The position numbers and the translations under genes were made by a program. Of a stretch of 64,000 bases of DNA, positions 1 to 8,264 are shown in pieces. Every line of letters begins with the position of its first letter. Position 1 is the first letter of the stretch. The stretch covers positions 4,701,727 to 4,765,726 of the forward strand of contig CP011020.1 in assembly GCA_001023535.1 (NCBI GenBank), read 5' to 3'. This DNA is from Pseudomonas chlororaphis (GTDB lineage: Bacteria; Pseudomonadota; Gammaproteobacteria; Pseudomonadales; Pseudomonadaceae). Below the pieces are notes generated by a model. The model did not search any database. It worked only from the letters and a program-made list of their open reading frames with translations, and was not told the origin of the DNA.

Positions 1-540
1 CACCTCGATGCCCACGATATCGTCCGGCGGAGCCGATTGAATCATCTGGCTCCAAGGCCGGAACAGCAGCCGGTCTTCTTCGGGAATGCCCAGGATGTGA
101 CACACCGTCGATGACGTCAGCCGCTCCAGCACCGAAGCAAAAAGGTCCGGCGGCGTCCCCCCTTGGCGCATCTGCTCGATGCTCTCGACGGTTACCGTGG
201 TCACATGCTGGCGCACACTCTCCAGGCCACGTTTGCTGAAAGCCCGCGTAACCGTCGCGCGCGAACGCATGTGGGCCGGGTTGTCCAGGTTGAGCAACAG
301 TTCCGGTTGAGTCGGGCCAGGGAGAAAAGTCGGGCCGTCTTCGATGTTGCACAGGGTTCGACTGATGCTCGGGTCAGCCAGAAATGCCTTGCAGTCGGCG
401 TACCCGGTCAGATGAATGGCGACGTGCCCGCTGGGCAACTTGATCTGCGGCAATTGATCCTGCCAGCCCACGGCCTGGTAATAGGGTGCGGCATCGAGGT
501 TGGGGATATCCAGCACGCTGGGATGGACGCGCATGTTCAT
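1..540 (-). CDS. Cytochrome P450, N-terminal 180 residues (cut by window edge)
   Basis: Reading leftward from an ATG at 540 gives an open frame with no stop to the edge of the window. The protein shows P450 N-terminal landmarks: a DNPAHMRSR segment of the helix-C type (the usual form is DPPEHTRLR) near residue 95, and an HILGIPEEDR..F..W segment of the helix F/G region near residue 155. The haem-binding Cys loop lies outside the window. The start overlaps the stop of the upstream HAD gene as ATGA, so the two are translationally coupled. As the last visible gene of a fatty-acyl-type biosynthetic operon it probably oxidises the acyl product; the substrate is unknown. Confidence 0.85.
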   Translation of the reverse strand, partial: MNMRVHPSVLDIPNLDAAPYYQAVGWQDQLPQIKLPSGHVAIHLTGYADCKAFLADPSISRTLCNIEDGPTFLPGPTQPELLLNLDNPAHMRSRATVTRAFSKRGLESVRQHVTTVTVESIEQMRQGGTPPDLFASVLERLTSSTVCHILGIPEEDRLLFRPWSQMIQSAPPDDIVGIEV

Positions 541-1211
541 CGGGCACCTGCCTGTGCACGGGGTTGTGCCTCGCCGATGAGCGCACGCACGGCTTGCTGG
601 GTCTGGTGGCTGTCGACAAACAGAATGGCGTGCCAGCCGGCGGCTCGCGCGGCTTCGCAGTTTTCCTCGACATCGTCGATCAGCACGCAGCCGGCGGCCG
701 GTACACCGATCCGATCGGCGGCCAGGGCAAAAATCTTCGGGTCAGGCTTGCGCAGTTTGACCTTGCAGGAATCGACGATGCTGTCCGCGACATCATCCAG
801 GCCCACCATGCGCCGCCAAGGTGTCTCCCACTCCACGACGTTGTTGGTGAGGATGCACGCCTTGAGGCCAGCGGCTTTCACTTCATGGAAAAGCTCAAAC
901 ATGTGCTCGTTGACGCTGTGCGGGGAAAACCACTGCTCGCCATGGTTATCGAAATCGCAACGGCTCAAATCGATTCCCGGATACAGCTCGGACAATGCCT
1001 TGCTCATGCCCTGCCCCCATTCGACCTGGGTCATCATGGCCAGCTCGATGGGCGCCTGGAACTGCACATTCAGCGGCTTGGCCACGGCGTGCATGGCGGC
1101 CTCCATCTGAATGCGGCTGATGCCGGTATTTTGCTGATAGACGCGGTACAACTCGTCGATGGAAGGCGACAACACACCACCGAAGTCGAACCAGATTGCT
1201 TGGATAGTCAT
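537..1211 (-). CDS. HAD-superfamily hydrolase
   Basis: 224 residues. The HAD motifs are in order: D9-F-G-G-V (motif I nucleophile), CILTNN (motif II Thr), VKLRKPDP (motif III Lys) and VLIDDVEEN (motif IV acidic pair). The second Asp of the classical DxD is Gly, as in the DFGGV branch (ACAD10 or epoxide-hydrolase N-domain-like), so phosphatase, dehalogenase or other chemistry cannot be told apart. An AAGGAA ribosome site precedes the ATG. It sits between the KAS III gene and the P450. In gamma-butyrolactone routes a phosphatase removes the phosphate left by dihydroxyacetone phosphate; that role here is an inference from context only. Confidence 0.85.
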   Translation of the reverse strand: MTIQAIWFDFGGVLSPSIDELYRVYQQNTGISRIQMEAAMHAVAKPLNVQFQAPIELAMMTQVEWGQGMSKALSELYPGIDLSRCDFDNHGEQWFSPHSVNEHMFELFHEVKAAGLKACILTNNVVEWETPWRRMVGLDDVADSIVDSCKVKLRKPDPKIFALAADRIGVPAAGCVLIDDVEENCEAARAAGWHAILFVDSHQTQQAVRALIGEAQPRAQAGAR

Positions 1212-1234
1212 GGGATCTTTCCTTGATTGTCAGC

Positions 1235-2254
1235 TCAGTTAGGGAAGGCGGGTACTGTTACGGGCGCGATAATGTGGGCATCGCGCAGGGATAAACGGGC
1301 CGTTCCGATGGACAACCCGACGCCAAAGCCACAGGCAATCAGGTTGTCCTGCCGTAAATCCTCGCGGCCGTGCCGCTTGCAGATCATCAGCGGGATCGAC
1401 GAAGGACCGGTATTGCCCACGTCGGCCACTTCGATGGGGACCTTGGAGGACGCGACACCCAGTTTTTTGGCCAAATAATCGAGCATGAACTTGTTCGCCT
1501 GATGCAGCAGGAAGAACGGCACACGTTCAGGGTCGATACCTTGGTCGCGAATGAAGGCGTTGATCGCCGACGGCACTTTCTCCAGGGCAAAGTTCATCAC
1601 TTGGCCACCGTCCATGTGCAGCCCTGCGGCCTGTACCCGGCTGGTGGCGCTGGGCGTGTAGTCCAGAGTCGTGTTGAGGTATTGCGCGCCAGCGCCATCG
1701 GTCGTGAATGCAAATCCGAGCGTCTGATCGCCGTCCTCCAGCAGCGTGCACGTCGCTGCATCGCCGAAGACAAGCCGCACGTGCCGGTCTTCAGGGTTGA
1801 GCAGTTTGCTGATCACATCGCCGGTACACACCAGCACCCTGCGGCAACCGCCGGCCTTGATCAGCATGGCCGCCTGAAAGAGGCCATAGATGTAGCCGGA
1901 ACAACCGAAGTTGAGGTCGAAAGCCGCGAGCGCGTTTCCCAACCCCAAGCGATCCGCCAGCAAGGCACTGCTGGCCGGCATCAGGCTATCGGGCGTCTGC
2001 GTGACGAGCACCAGGCCATCGATGCTGGCGGGGTCGATGTCCGCGGCATTGAACAACGCCTGGGCAGCCGCAGCGCAGAGGTCCACCGTCGACAAGCGGT
2101 TAGCCACCCTCACTTGATGGATGCCGGTGCTCTTGGCGATTCGCTGCACCTCTTTTTCACCAAACAACGTGGCGAAATCGTCCAGGGTCATGACGTCTTC
2201 AGGGATGGCAGCCGATAGCGCGCGGATGGACACTCCATCGATGGCCGCGTTCAC
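1235..2254 (-). CDS. 3-oxoacyl-ACP synthase III-type ketosynthase
   Basis: 339 residues, the normal FabH-family length. The catalytic triad is complete: Cys118 in FGCSG, His251 in LLHQANKF and Asn281 in GNTGPSS. Enzymes of this family condense an acyl-CoA or acyl-ACP starter with malonyl-ACP, or transfer acyl groups. The start is a GTG overlapping the TGA of the acyl carrier protein gene (GTGA), which implies translational coupling to it. The gene is too diverged, and too clearly embedded in an accessory operon with two ACPs, to be housekeeping fabH. It likely builds the beta-ketoacyl chain handled by the reductase, AfsA-like protein and P450. Confidence 0.9.
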   Translation of the reverse strand: MNAAIDGVSIRALSAAIPEDVMTLDDFATLFGEKEVQRIAKSTGIHQVRVANRLSTVDLCAAAAQALFNAADIDPASIDGLVLVTQTPDSLMPASSALLADRLGLGNALAAFDLNFGCSGYIYGLFQAAMLIKAGGCRRVLVCTGDVISKLLNPEDRHVRLVFGDAATCTLLEDGDQTLGFAFTTDGAGAQYLNTTLDYTPSATSRVQAAGLHMDGGQVMNFALEKVPSAINAFIRDQGIDPERVPFFLLHQANKFMLDYLAKKLGVASSKVPIEVADVGNTGPSSIPLMICKRHGREDLRQDNLIACGFGVGLSIGTARLSLRDAHIIAPVTVPAFPN

Positions 2255-2505
2255 GAAGGCTCACCGACACGAACGTGCGCCGCATCGGCCTGGATGGCGT
2301 CGAACAGTTCTCCAATGGTTTCCACCTCATCGAGCAGGGCCGGACTCAAGGCAAAACCAAACTGGTCATTCAACACCCCCAGCAGCGTGACCTTGGTCAA
2401 CGAGTCCCAATTGCTCAGGGGATGCAGCAATACATCGGCTTGAAGTTCCGATTCGCGCAGTTCCAGGAGTTCTGCGAGTTCTTTCTTGATGGCGTCCAGG
2501 TTCAT
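2251..2505 (-). CDS. Acyl carrier protein (first of two)
   Basis: 84 residues, acidic and helical, with the phosphopantetheine attachment motif WDSL at Ser35. AAGGA lies eight bases before the ATG. It sits directly before, and overlaps, the KAS III gene, suggesting it carries the substrate or malonyl unit for that enzyme. It differs in sequence from the second carrier protein of this operon at 3228-3533, so the two probably serve different partners. Confidence 0.88.
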   Translation of the reverse strand: MNLDAIKKELAELLELRESELQADVLLHPLSNWDSLTKVTLLGVLNDQFGFALSPALLDEVETIGELFDAIQADAAHVRVGEPS

Positions 2506-2533
2506 GGTGAAGTCCTTTTGCAGGAGAGCTGAG

Positions 2534-3238
2534 TTAGAGGCCGCCGAGATACACGACTTGGCCGGTAATGAAATGGCTGCGCGAAGACAGGAAAAAGTCC
2601 GTCACATTGGTCACGTCGTCGAACGTGCCGAAGCGCTTCAGCGACTGCTGCGCCAGCAGGTCCTTCATTTTTTGTGCGGGGATGACCCGCGTCAGATCGG
2701 TATCGATCGGCGTGGGGCCCAGCGCATTAACGGTGATGCCAAAACTGGCCAGCTCCTTGGCCATTACACAGGTCAGGGTCTCCACAGCGGCTTTGGACGC
2801 GGCGTACAGCGCCTCTCCTTCCAGCTTCAGCGGCTTGGCCACCGTGGAAAAATTCACAATGCGTCCCTGACGCCCGGCGCGCATGAGCTTTGCCGCTTCC
2901 CGGCTGAGCAGGAATGTGCCCAGCACATTGGTTTGCATGATGTTTTGCGCGGTTTTGTAGGGCGTCAGCAGCGAGTGATTCATGCTGGCGATGCCGGCAT
3001 TGTTGATCAGGTGATCAAGCCGGCCGCAGGTGCCACGCACGTGTTTCATCAGCTCGCCGATGGCCTGCTCATCGGCCACGTCCGCAATAAAGTGGTCGTA
3101 GCTTGAATGGGTAAGATCGCTGGATGAACGGCTGCAGCCGATTACGCGATGCCCCTGAGCAAGGTAATACTCGGCCAGATGCCTGCCGATCCCCTTGCGT
3201 GTCCCCGTGATAAGCGTGACAGGCTTTTTATCGTCCAT
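2534..3238 (-). CDS. Short-chain dehydrogenase/reductase, 3-oxoacyl-ACP reductase type
   Basis: 234 residues from the ATG at 3238; an upstream ATG at 3253 in the same frame is possible, but 3238 has an AGG ribosome site and puts the Rossmann motif TGTRKGIG at the usual position, residues 11-18. LINNAGIA and the catalytic Ser (FSTVA) with YAASK complete the SDR active site. The C-terminal GQVVYLGGL is typical of FabG-like enzymes. The start lies inside the end of the second carrier protein gene. It probably reduces a keto group on an ACP-bound or released intermediate of this pathway. Confidence 0.87.
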   Translation of the reverse strand: MDDKKPVTLITGTRKGIGRHLAEYYLAQGHRVIGCSRSSSDLTHSSYDHFIADVADEQAIGELMKHVRGTCGRLDHLINNAGIASMNHSLLTPYKTAQNIMQTNVLGTFLLSREAAKLMRAGRQGRIVNFSTVAKPLKLEGEALYAASKAAVETLTCVMAKELASFGITVNALGPTPIDTDLTRVIPAQKMKDLLAQQSLKRFGTFDDVTNVTDFFLSSRSHFITGQVVYLGGL

Positions 3239-3533
3239 GGGGCACCTGAGCATTCAGTTCAAGAATGTAATTGGCGAAGGTGCTTACCGACTGGAACGGA
3301 CTGCGCTTGGGGGACATGGCGCTGTCGTTGACCAGCGTCATCTTGACCCCCAGCTGTTCCTCAAGCATCTGCTCGACGTCAATCACAATGGACACCAGGC
3401 TCATCGAATCGAGGACACCGCCGGCACCGTAGAGGGCGGTGTCTTCGCCTTGTTCCAGGCTGATGGGCTGGGCGAGACTGTGGTTTTCATTTTCAATCGC
3501 ATTATAAATAATGCTGAGAACTTGCTCTTTCAT
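3228..3533 (-). CDS. Acyl carrier protein (second of two)
   Basis: 101 residues with the phosphopantetheine site GGVLDSMSL, Ser43. The N-terminal half resembles small stand-alone carrier proteins of secondary-metabolite operons. The weak GAGAG ribosome site precedes the ATG. It follows the AfsA-like gene by 21 bases and overlaps the reductase. Two distinct carrier proteins beside one KAS III suggest separate starter and extender, or storage, functions. Confidence 0.85.
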   Translation of the reverse strand: MKEQVLSIIYNAIENENHSLAQPISLEQGEDTALYGAGGVLDSMSLVSIVIDVEQMLEEQLGVKMTLVNDSAMSPKRSPFQSVSTFANYILELNAQVPHGR

Positions 3534-3554
3534 AGGGACTCTCTCAAAAGTGGA

Positions 3555-4355
3555 TCAGGCGAGACGCTTGACGAATTGATGAAGAAGTTGCGCTTCCTTG
3601 AGTTGAAAGTAGCGCGAGTCGATCACCGATAATTCAAAGCCAAGCACCACCAGGCACTGGTTTTGTTGTTTGAACTCAAGGCGGCAGCCAAAACGAAAAT
3701 TCGAGGCGCCCGAGCGGCGCAGCTCCACCGGAATACACAGGATTTCGGTGTGTATCGGCAGCAGAAAGTCCCGATACGTAACATCCATTTTGTTGGTCAC
3801 AAAGTTGACTTTGCCTTTGGCCGCCGGGGTTACGTAATAGGCCTCTGCAACGGCGATGGTCATTTGGCGTGCAGCCTCGATGACCATCATTCCAGAAACA
3901 TGCTGGCCGGTCAGATGATCGCTTAGTTCAGCATTGGCATCATCGATCATTAACGAAGCAGAATAAGTGCCATTACCATTTTCCCAAGGCGCGGAGATGG
4001 CAATGTTATGACTCTTCAATTTGTGCGTAGCACTTGAAGAGGCGCGCGGGGGATGCTCCACCGGAAGGATATTCAATGTCGGCGCCAACGCCTCCTTGAA
4101 TCCGTACAGCGTGTTTAGTTGCTCATCGGTAACACCCTGACCAACATGTAAGGTCAACTTTTCGCTTTCAGCGAGTTGAGCAACCATTTCTTCGGCCGCT
4201 GTCACCGATATAAATAGATTATCGCTGCACTGACTTTTTATCCTATCTCCCACTACGACGTAATGTCTGGGCGGTTCCTGCTGATGTGAACTAAGCGGGG
4301 AAAATCCAGAAAACGGGCACGAAGAAACGCTGCTTGAGACACTGAGCTCTTCCAT
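3555..4355 (-). CDS. AfsA-like hotdog-domain protein
   Basis: 266 residues from the ATG at 4355, which has AAAGGT eight bases upstream; a GTG at 4364 overlaps that ribosome site and is less likely. The second half carries the helix signature of AfsA-type hotdog domains, DHLTGQHVSGMMVIEAARQM, residues 146-165, with His147, His152, Glu160 and Arg163. AfsA condenses a beta-ketoacyl thioester with dihydroxyacetone phosphate to form the butenolide skeleton of A-factor-type signals. The N-terminal 100 residues are poorly conserved by eye, so only one clear hotdog unit is seen where AfsA has two. An alternative is a hotdog dehydratase or thioesterase. It begins two bases after the thioesterase stop. 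Confidence 0.65.
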   Translation of the reverse strand: MEELSVSSSVSSCPFSGFSPLSSHQQEPPRHYVVVGDRIKSQCSDNLFISVTAAEEMVAQLAESEKLTLHVGQGVTDEQLNTLYGFKEALAPTLNILPVEHPPRASSSATHKLKSHNIAISAPWENGNGTYSASLMIDDANAELSDHLTGQHVSGMMVIEAARQMTIAVAEAYYVTPAAKGKVNFVTNKMDVTYRDFLLPIHTEILCIPVELRRSGASNFRFGCRLEFKQQNQCLVVLGFELSVIDSRYFQLKEAQLLHQFVKRLA

Positions 4356-4366
4356 TTTTTTCACCT

Positions 4367-5122
4367 TTATAGGCTTACAGAATCCAGGTATTGGGATGAA
4401 ACAGGCTGAAGTGTCACCGGACTGACAGGCTCGGTAATCATTCGGGTGATGGCAGGCACATGCTGGGTGAGGAAAAAATGGTTCCCCTCAAAGAACTCCA
4501 GCCGAATAGAATCTTGACTATGCTCCTTCCAGGCCATCACATCCTGAACCGGTGCAAAGGGATCCTGGCTACCGCCTAAAACCGTCATGGGAAGGCCCAA
4601 CGGCTCGCCCGGAAGGTGCCGGTATGAGGCTGCCGCCTGGAAATCCTTGATCAAGGAAGGCAGCATGCGGTGCTTGGCTGCCGAATCCTTGAACATGAAA
4701 TCCGGAATAATTCCAAACTTGGCAACCGTTTTAAGGAATACCTCTTCTGAATCGTCTAGTGTTACCTGTGCGCAGTTAAAGAGGTGCGGCGCACGGCAGG
4801 CAGCTACCACTAACTTGATCAAATGCGGGCCAAATTCATGCTGGCGACGAGCAACCTCATACGCAACAATGGCCCCCAGGCTGTAACCAAAAACAATGAC
4901 CTCGCGCGCCGCCAGGTTGTCGATCAGCGCAATGACTTCATTTGCCATGGCCTCGACAGTACCGGGTGCCTGCGTGACATCTTTTTGATAGCGACGTTTA
5001 TAAGTGACACCCGTCACCGGCATGTCAGTACCCACGGCACGTCGCAACGCTTCAAACGACAAGCCGCTGCCCCCGGCGAACGGTATGAACACACACACTT
5101 TTTCAGAGTCGATGAGCATCAT
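4367..5122 (-). CDS. Type II thioesterase (alpha/beta hydrolase)
   Basis: 251 residues, the normal type II thioesterase length. The nucleophile elbow GYSLG places Ser81, with Asp187 in GGSQDPF and His215 in EGNHFF completing the triad; FIPFAGGSG near residue 12 is the oxyanion-side motif of this family. A strong AAGGAG lies six bases before the ATG. It is the first gene of the leftward operon. Such enzymes edit misprimed carrier proteins or release acyl chains in polyketide, peptide and fatty-acyl pathways; with no NRPS or PKS megasynthase in view, it presumably serves the two stand-alone carrier proteins. Confidence 0.9.
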   Translation of the reverse strand: MMLIDSEKVCVFIPFAGGSGLSFEALRRAVGTDMPVTGVTYKRRYQKDVTQAPGTVEAMANEVIALIDNLAAREVIVFGYSLGAIVAYEVARRQHEFGPHLIKLVVAACRAPHLFNCAQVTLDDSEEVFLKTVAKFGIIPDFMFKDSAAKHRMLPSLIKDFQAAASYRHLPGEPLGLPMTVLGGSQDPFAPVQDVMAWKEHSQDSIRLEFFEGNHFFLTQHVPAITRMITEPVSPVTLQPVSSQYLDSVSL

Positions 5123-5493
5123 CGAAGACTCCTTGTTTGAGAGATCAAAAAAAGCTCAGGAAACTAATGTTCGTCCCTGACTGTTCTGCCAAGTTGGAGT
5201 CTGCCTGGTTTTCCGAAAAAACCGTTTACTGCGAGCAATTGTATTTCAGAGTATTTCAAAGCGGTTGAGCGTTTTCGGCTCAACTGTCTGAACTATAAGT
5301 TCAATATCCGCGCATATTAAAAAGCCATTACAGGAGATGGCGAACGGACGGGTAAAAACATGACAGGAATTTTAAGGGGAGGGAGGTATCACGAAGAACA
5401 GCAGATAGCTGTATTGATGCGAGCACCCATACAACTAATCAGTACAAGGAAGGAATAACAAGTTACGAACGTGGACGACCGGTCACTCAATGG
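5123..5493. other. Intergenic region upstream of the AfsA-like operon
   Basis: 371 bases without a convincing gene, lower in GC than its surroundings. It must hold the promoter of the leftward operon that begins at 5122 and the 3' end of the leftward MFS gene. It contains two inverted repeats (listed separately) and a tandem GTATTTCA at 5241 and 5251. A rightward open frame starting at 5471 runs antisense through the MFS gene and is a shadow. No clear terminator was found. Confidence 0.6.
5264..5302. promoter_or_regulatory. Two adjacent inverted repeats, candidate operator
   Basis: GTTGAGC (5264-5270) and GCTCAAC (5278-5284) form perfect 7-base arms around a 7-base centre. Six bases further on GAACT-ATA-AGTTC spans 5290-5302. 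Neither is followed by a T run, so they do not look like terminators. They lie 140-180 bases upstream of the operon start, and the leftward strand of the second contains a TATAGT that could act as a -10 element. They may bind a regulator of the operon; the regulator is not identified. Confidence 0.4.
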
Positions 5494-6687
5494 CTATACG
5501 ACCGAAAGTTGTTTGGAGCGCGGCCTTAGGATCGCCAGCAAGGCGACCATTGCCAATACGGCGCACAATAATCCCAGAGTGGCGCATCCGGTCCATCCGA
5601 ATCGCAGCCAAAGATACCCACCCAAGGCACTGCCAAATGCCCCACCACAAAAATTGCAGACCATGTACACGGTGTTCAAGCGGCTTCGGCTTTCCGGGCT
5701 CAGAGAAAAAATCCGTGTCTGGTTGGCCACCTGCCCCAGCTGCAAGGCAAAGCTGAGCAGGTTGGCGCACGCCAGCAGCACAATGAACAGATTGGCCCAG
5801 GCCATCGATAAGACGAAGCTCAGGCAACACAGCGCAATAGAAGCGAGGCTGATAGCGACCGTGCCAAACCGTTCACACAGTTTGCCAGCCGCCGGCGTCA
5901 GCAACGTGGCGAGGGCGCCCCACAGACTGAACAGGCCGACCTCCGTGGCATTCATGTTGTGGGGTGGCCCCATTAGCTTGAAAGCGATGACCGACCAGAA
6001 CGCACTGAAGGCGGCAAACACGGCGGCGCCCAAGGCGCAAGACAGGCGCAGCAACGGTTCATGCCAGAAAAGGTGCAGCATCGAACTCAGGAGTCGGCCA
6101 TAGGCAACCGGTATTCCGGGCGCATGACGCTGAGGCAGAATCCTCGGCAGAACCAGCGCGCACAGGGCCATGACGCAAGCCGCCACCCAATACACCGAGT
6201 GCCAGCCAAGGTGATCGGCCAACCATCCAGCAATGGCCCTGGACAGCAGGATTCCGATGACCAAACCCGTTTGTATCCAGGCAATGACGCGACTGCGTTC
6301 GCCGGCAGTGGCCAGACCTGCCAGATAAGGGAGCAGTACCTGCGGAATGCAGGTACCCATGCAGATCAGGAAGCTGACGCCCGCCAGGAACGAAAGTTGG
6401 GTGGCTTGGCTGGCCAGCAATAGCATGGCCGCGGTCCACGCGAGCAGCACGCGGCACAGTCGCAAGGGCGCCACCCTGTCGCCCAACGGGACGATCAGCA
6501 ATATCCCCAGCGCATAGCCCATCTGCGATGCCGTGGCGATCCAACTGGTCTGCCCCGCGTCAATGCTCATCGCACCGGCAAACACCGGCAGCAGTGCTTG
6601 GTTAAAGTAAACGTTGGCCACCGACAAGCCGCACAATGCGGCAATGCCCGCCAAAATCAGCGGCGTAAAGTGTGTGTTGGACGACAT
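5494..6687 (-). CDS. MFS transporter, 12-helix (DHA1-type) efflux family
   Basis: 397 residues from the ATG at 6687 (GGAG nine bases upstream); an in-frame TTG at 6702 is less likely. The chain is strongly hydrophobic with about 12 membrane segments. The loop 2-3 signature is seen as LGDRVAPLRLCR. The N-terminal NVYFNQALLP stretch is typical of the YfcJ/YnfM-like sugar and drug exporters. It is 23 bases downstream of the second MFS gene, so both are probably one leftward transcript. It could export the product of the neighbouring biosynthetic operon or an unrelated compound. Confidence 0.85.
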   Translation of the reverse strand: MSSNTHFTPLILAGIAALCGLSVANVYFNQALLPVFAGAMSIDAGQTSWIATASQMGYALGILLIVPLGDRVAPLRLCRVLLAWTAAMLLLASQATQLSFLAGVSFLICMGTCIPQVLLPYLAGLATAGERSRVIAWIQTGLVIGILLSRAIAGWLADHLGWHSVYWVAACVMALCALVLPRILPQRHAPGIPVAYGRLLSSMLHLFWHEPLLRLSCALGAAVFAAFSAFWSVIAFKLMGPPHNMNATEVGLFSLWGALATLLTPAAGKLCERFGTVAISLASIALCCLSFVLSMAWANLFIVLLACANLLSFALQLGQVANQTRIFSLSPESRSRLNTVYMVCNFCGGAFGSALGGYLWLRFGWTGCATLGLLCAVLAMVALLAILRPRSKQLSVV

Positions 6688-6710
6688 TACCCATAACTCC
6701 AAAGCAGTTT

Positions 6711-8264
6711 TCAGCTATCCGATGAAAATCGCACGGCATCGGTCGTGGACTCGGTACCGACTTCGCTTTGGCGTCCCAAAAACAGAAAGACCACAGTGGC
6801 AGTGAGCAAGGTGAAGATCGCCAGCAGTTGCAGCAAGGTCTTGAAGCCTGCGGTGTAGGCCAAGCGCAGCATCGTCAAGGGGATCTGGCTGGCGCTGGTG
6901 CTGGCGTGCTGGAGATCGCCCATGACCAGCCGTTGCGCGATCGTTGAATAATCAGCGACAGGCAGCCTGACCGAGGCATTGAGGCTCAGGTGGTGCGCGA
7001 CCAGCGCCGTCAGCACGGCGACAGTGATTGCCAGGGCGACGCCTTCGCTGGCCACTCGTGTCGTGTTGAAGATACCGGCGGCCATCCCGGCTCGTTCCTT
7101 GGGGATCACGCTGACCGACAAGCCATCCATCAGGCCCCAGGGCAGTCCTGTGCCGATCCCGGTCAGCAACATGGCCGCGAGGATCTGCCCGTGTTCGCCG
7201 GCCGGGATCACGCTGAGCCAGTAGAGCCCCACCGCGGCGATCACGAAACCAATGGCGCACAGCACGCCCGCGGACAACCAGCGGGTCAGCGACGCGGCGA
7301 TCATGGGGATCACCAGCATCGGGGCGGACAGGGCCAACATCATTAACCCCGCTTCAAAGGCACTGGCCCCCTCCACACCGATAAACCGAAACGGCAGCAG
7401 TACGATCAAGACGATGTAGCAATAGCAGGTGCCGATCGGCAGGATCTGTACGCCGACAAAACGCGGAAACAGGAACAAGCCCAGTTCCAGCATCGGATGC
7501 TTCGCCCGATTTTCAACAATGATGAACAGCAGCAAGAAGACCGCCGCCGCGCCAAACAGGGCCTGGATGACCGGCGAACCCCAGCCCTGCTCCGGCGCCA
7601 GGATCACTGCCGTGGTGAAGGCCACCAACAGGCCGGAAAACGTCAGCACGCCGGGCGTATCCAAGCGCTGAGCCTGCGGGTCGCGGCTTTCGCGCATTTT
7701 GGGCAGCGCAAAGATCAAGGAAAGAATGGCGAGCAAGGCGGTGCAAAGAAAAATGCTGCGCCAGCCCATGGACTCGATCAGCAAACCCGATACCAACGGG
7801 CCGAAGGCCAGGCCAACGCCAAACGTGGTGCCCAGCAGGCTGAACGCACGTGTCCTGGCATGTCCGTCGAACTCTTGGGCCAGGGCCGCCGAACCGCTGG
7901 CCAACGCAGCCGCCGCGGCGATGCCTTGTACGCCACGCAAGAGGTCCAGCCAGATCATGTCGGGCACCACCGCCAACAGGATCGACACCAACGCAAACAG
8001 CGCGATACCGCACATGAACACCAGCTTACGCCCATAGAGGTCGGCGAGCGTGCCGGCCGCCATCAACAGGCTGCCAAAACTGAGCATGAAGGCGTTGGTG
8101 ATCCAGGCCAGTTCGGTGGGATGGGCATCGAAGGTCTGACCAATGAACGGCGTGGCCACTGCCCCGCCGGTAAAGCTCATGGGCAATACCAGGGCTGCCA
8201 GGCAAATGGCAGCCAGGATGGAATACCGGCCCCGGGTCGGCAGCGGTTCGGTAGCTGAGTTCAT
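6711..8264 (-). CDS. MFS transporter, 14-helix (DHA2-type) drug exporter
   Basis: 517 residues with about 14 hydrophobic helices, as in EmrB/QacA-type proton antiporters. Visible landmarks are WITNAFMLSFG in helix 2, the loop 2-3 motif GTLADLYGRK, and the helix-5 antiporter motif region FGVGLAFGPLVSG. The gene lies divergent from a LysR regulator across a 144-base gap, a common arrangement in which the regulator controls the exporter. No membrane-fusion partner is present nearby, so it probably moves substrates across the inner membrane only. Confidence 0.88.
   Translation of the reverse strand: MNSATEPLPTRGRYSILAAICLAALVLPMSFTGGAVATPFIGQTFDAHPTELAWITNAFMLSFGSLLMAAGTLADLYGRKLVFMCGIALFALVSILLAVVPDMIWLDLLRGVQGIAAAAALASGSAALAQEFDGHARTRAFSLLGTTFGVGLAFGPLVSGLLIESMGWRSIFLCTALLAILSLIFALPKMRESRDPQAQRLDTPGVLTFSGLLVAFTTAVILAPEQGWGSPVIQALFGAAAVFLLLFIIVENRAKHPMLELGLFLFPRFVGVQILPIGTCYCYIVLIVLLPFRFIGVEGASAFEAGLMMLALSAPMLVIPMIAASLTRWLSAGVLCAIGFVIAAVGLYWLSVIPAGEHGQILAAMLLTGIGTGLPWGLMDGLSVSVIPKERAGMAAGIFNTTRVASEGVALAITVAVLTALVAHHLSLNASVRLPVADYSTIAQRLVMGDLQHASTSASQIPLTMLRLAYTAGFKTLLQLLAIFTLLTATVVFLFLGRQSEVGTESTTDAVRFSSDS

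Noticed and set aside
1370..2218. Rightward open frame antisense to the KAS III gene
   Set aside because: No domain likeness, and the opposite strand has a full catalytic triad.
5180..5220. Possible LuxR-type box (CTGTTCTGCCAAG) before the AfsA-like operon
   Set aside because: Only one half-site-like block; no palindrome of the right length and no luxR gene nearby.
5471..6103. Rightward frame beginning in the intergenic region at 5471
   Set aside because: It runs antisense through the MFS gene and its product has no recognisable features.
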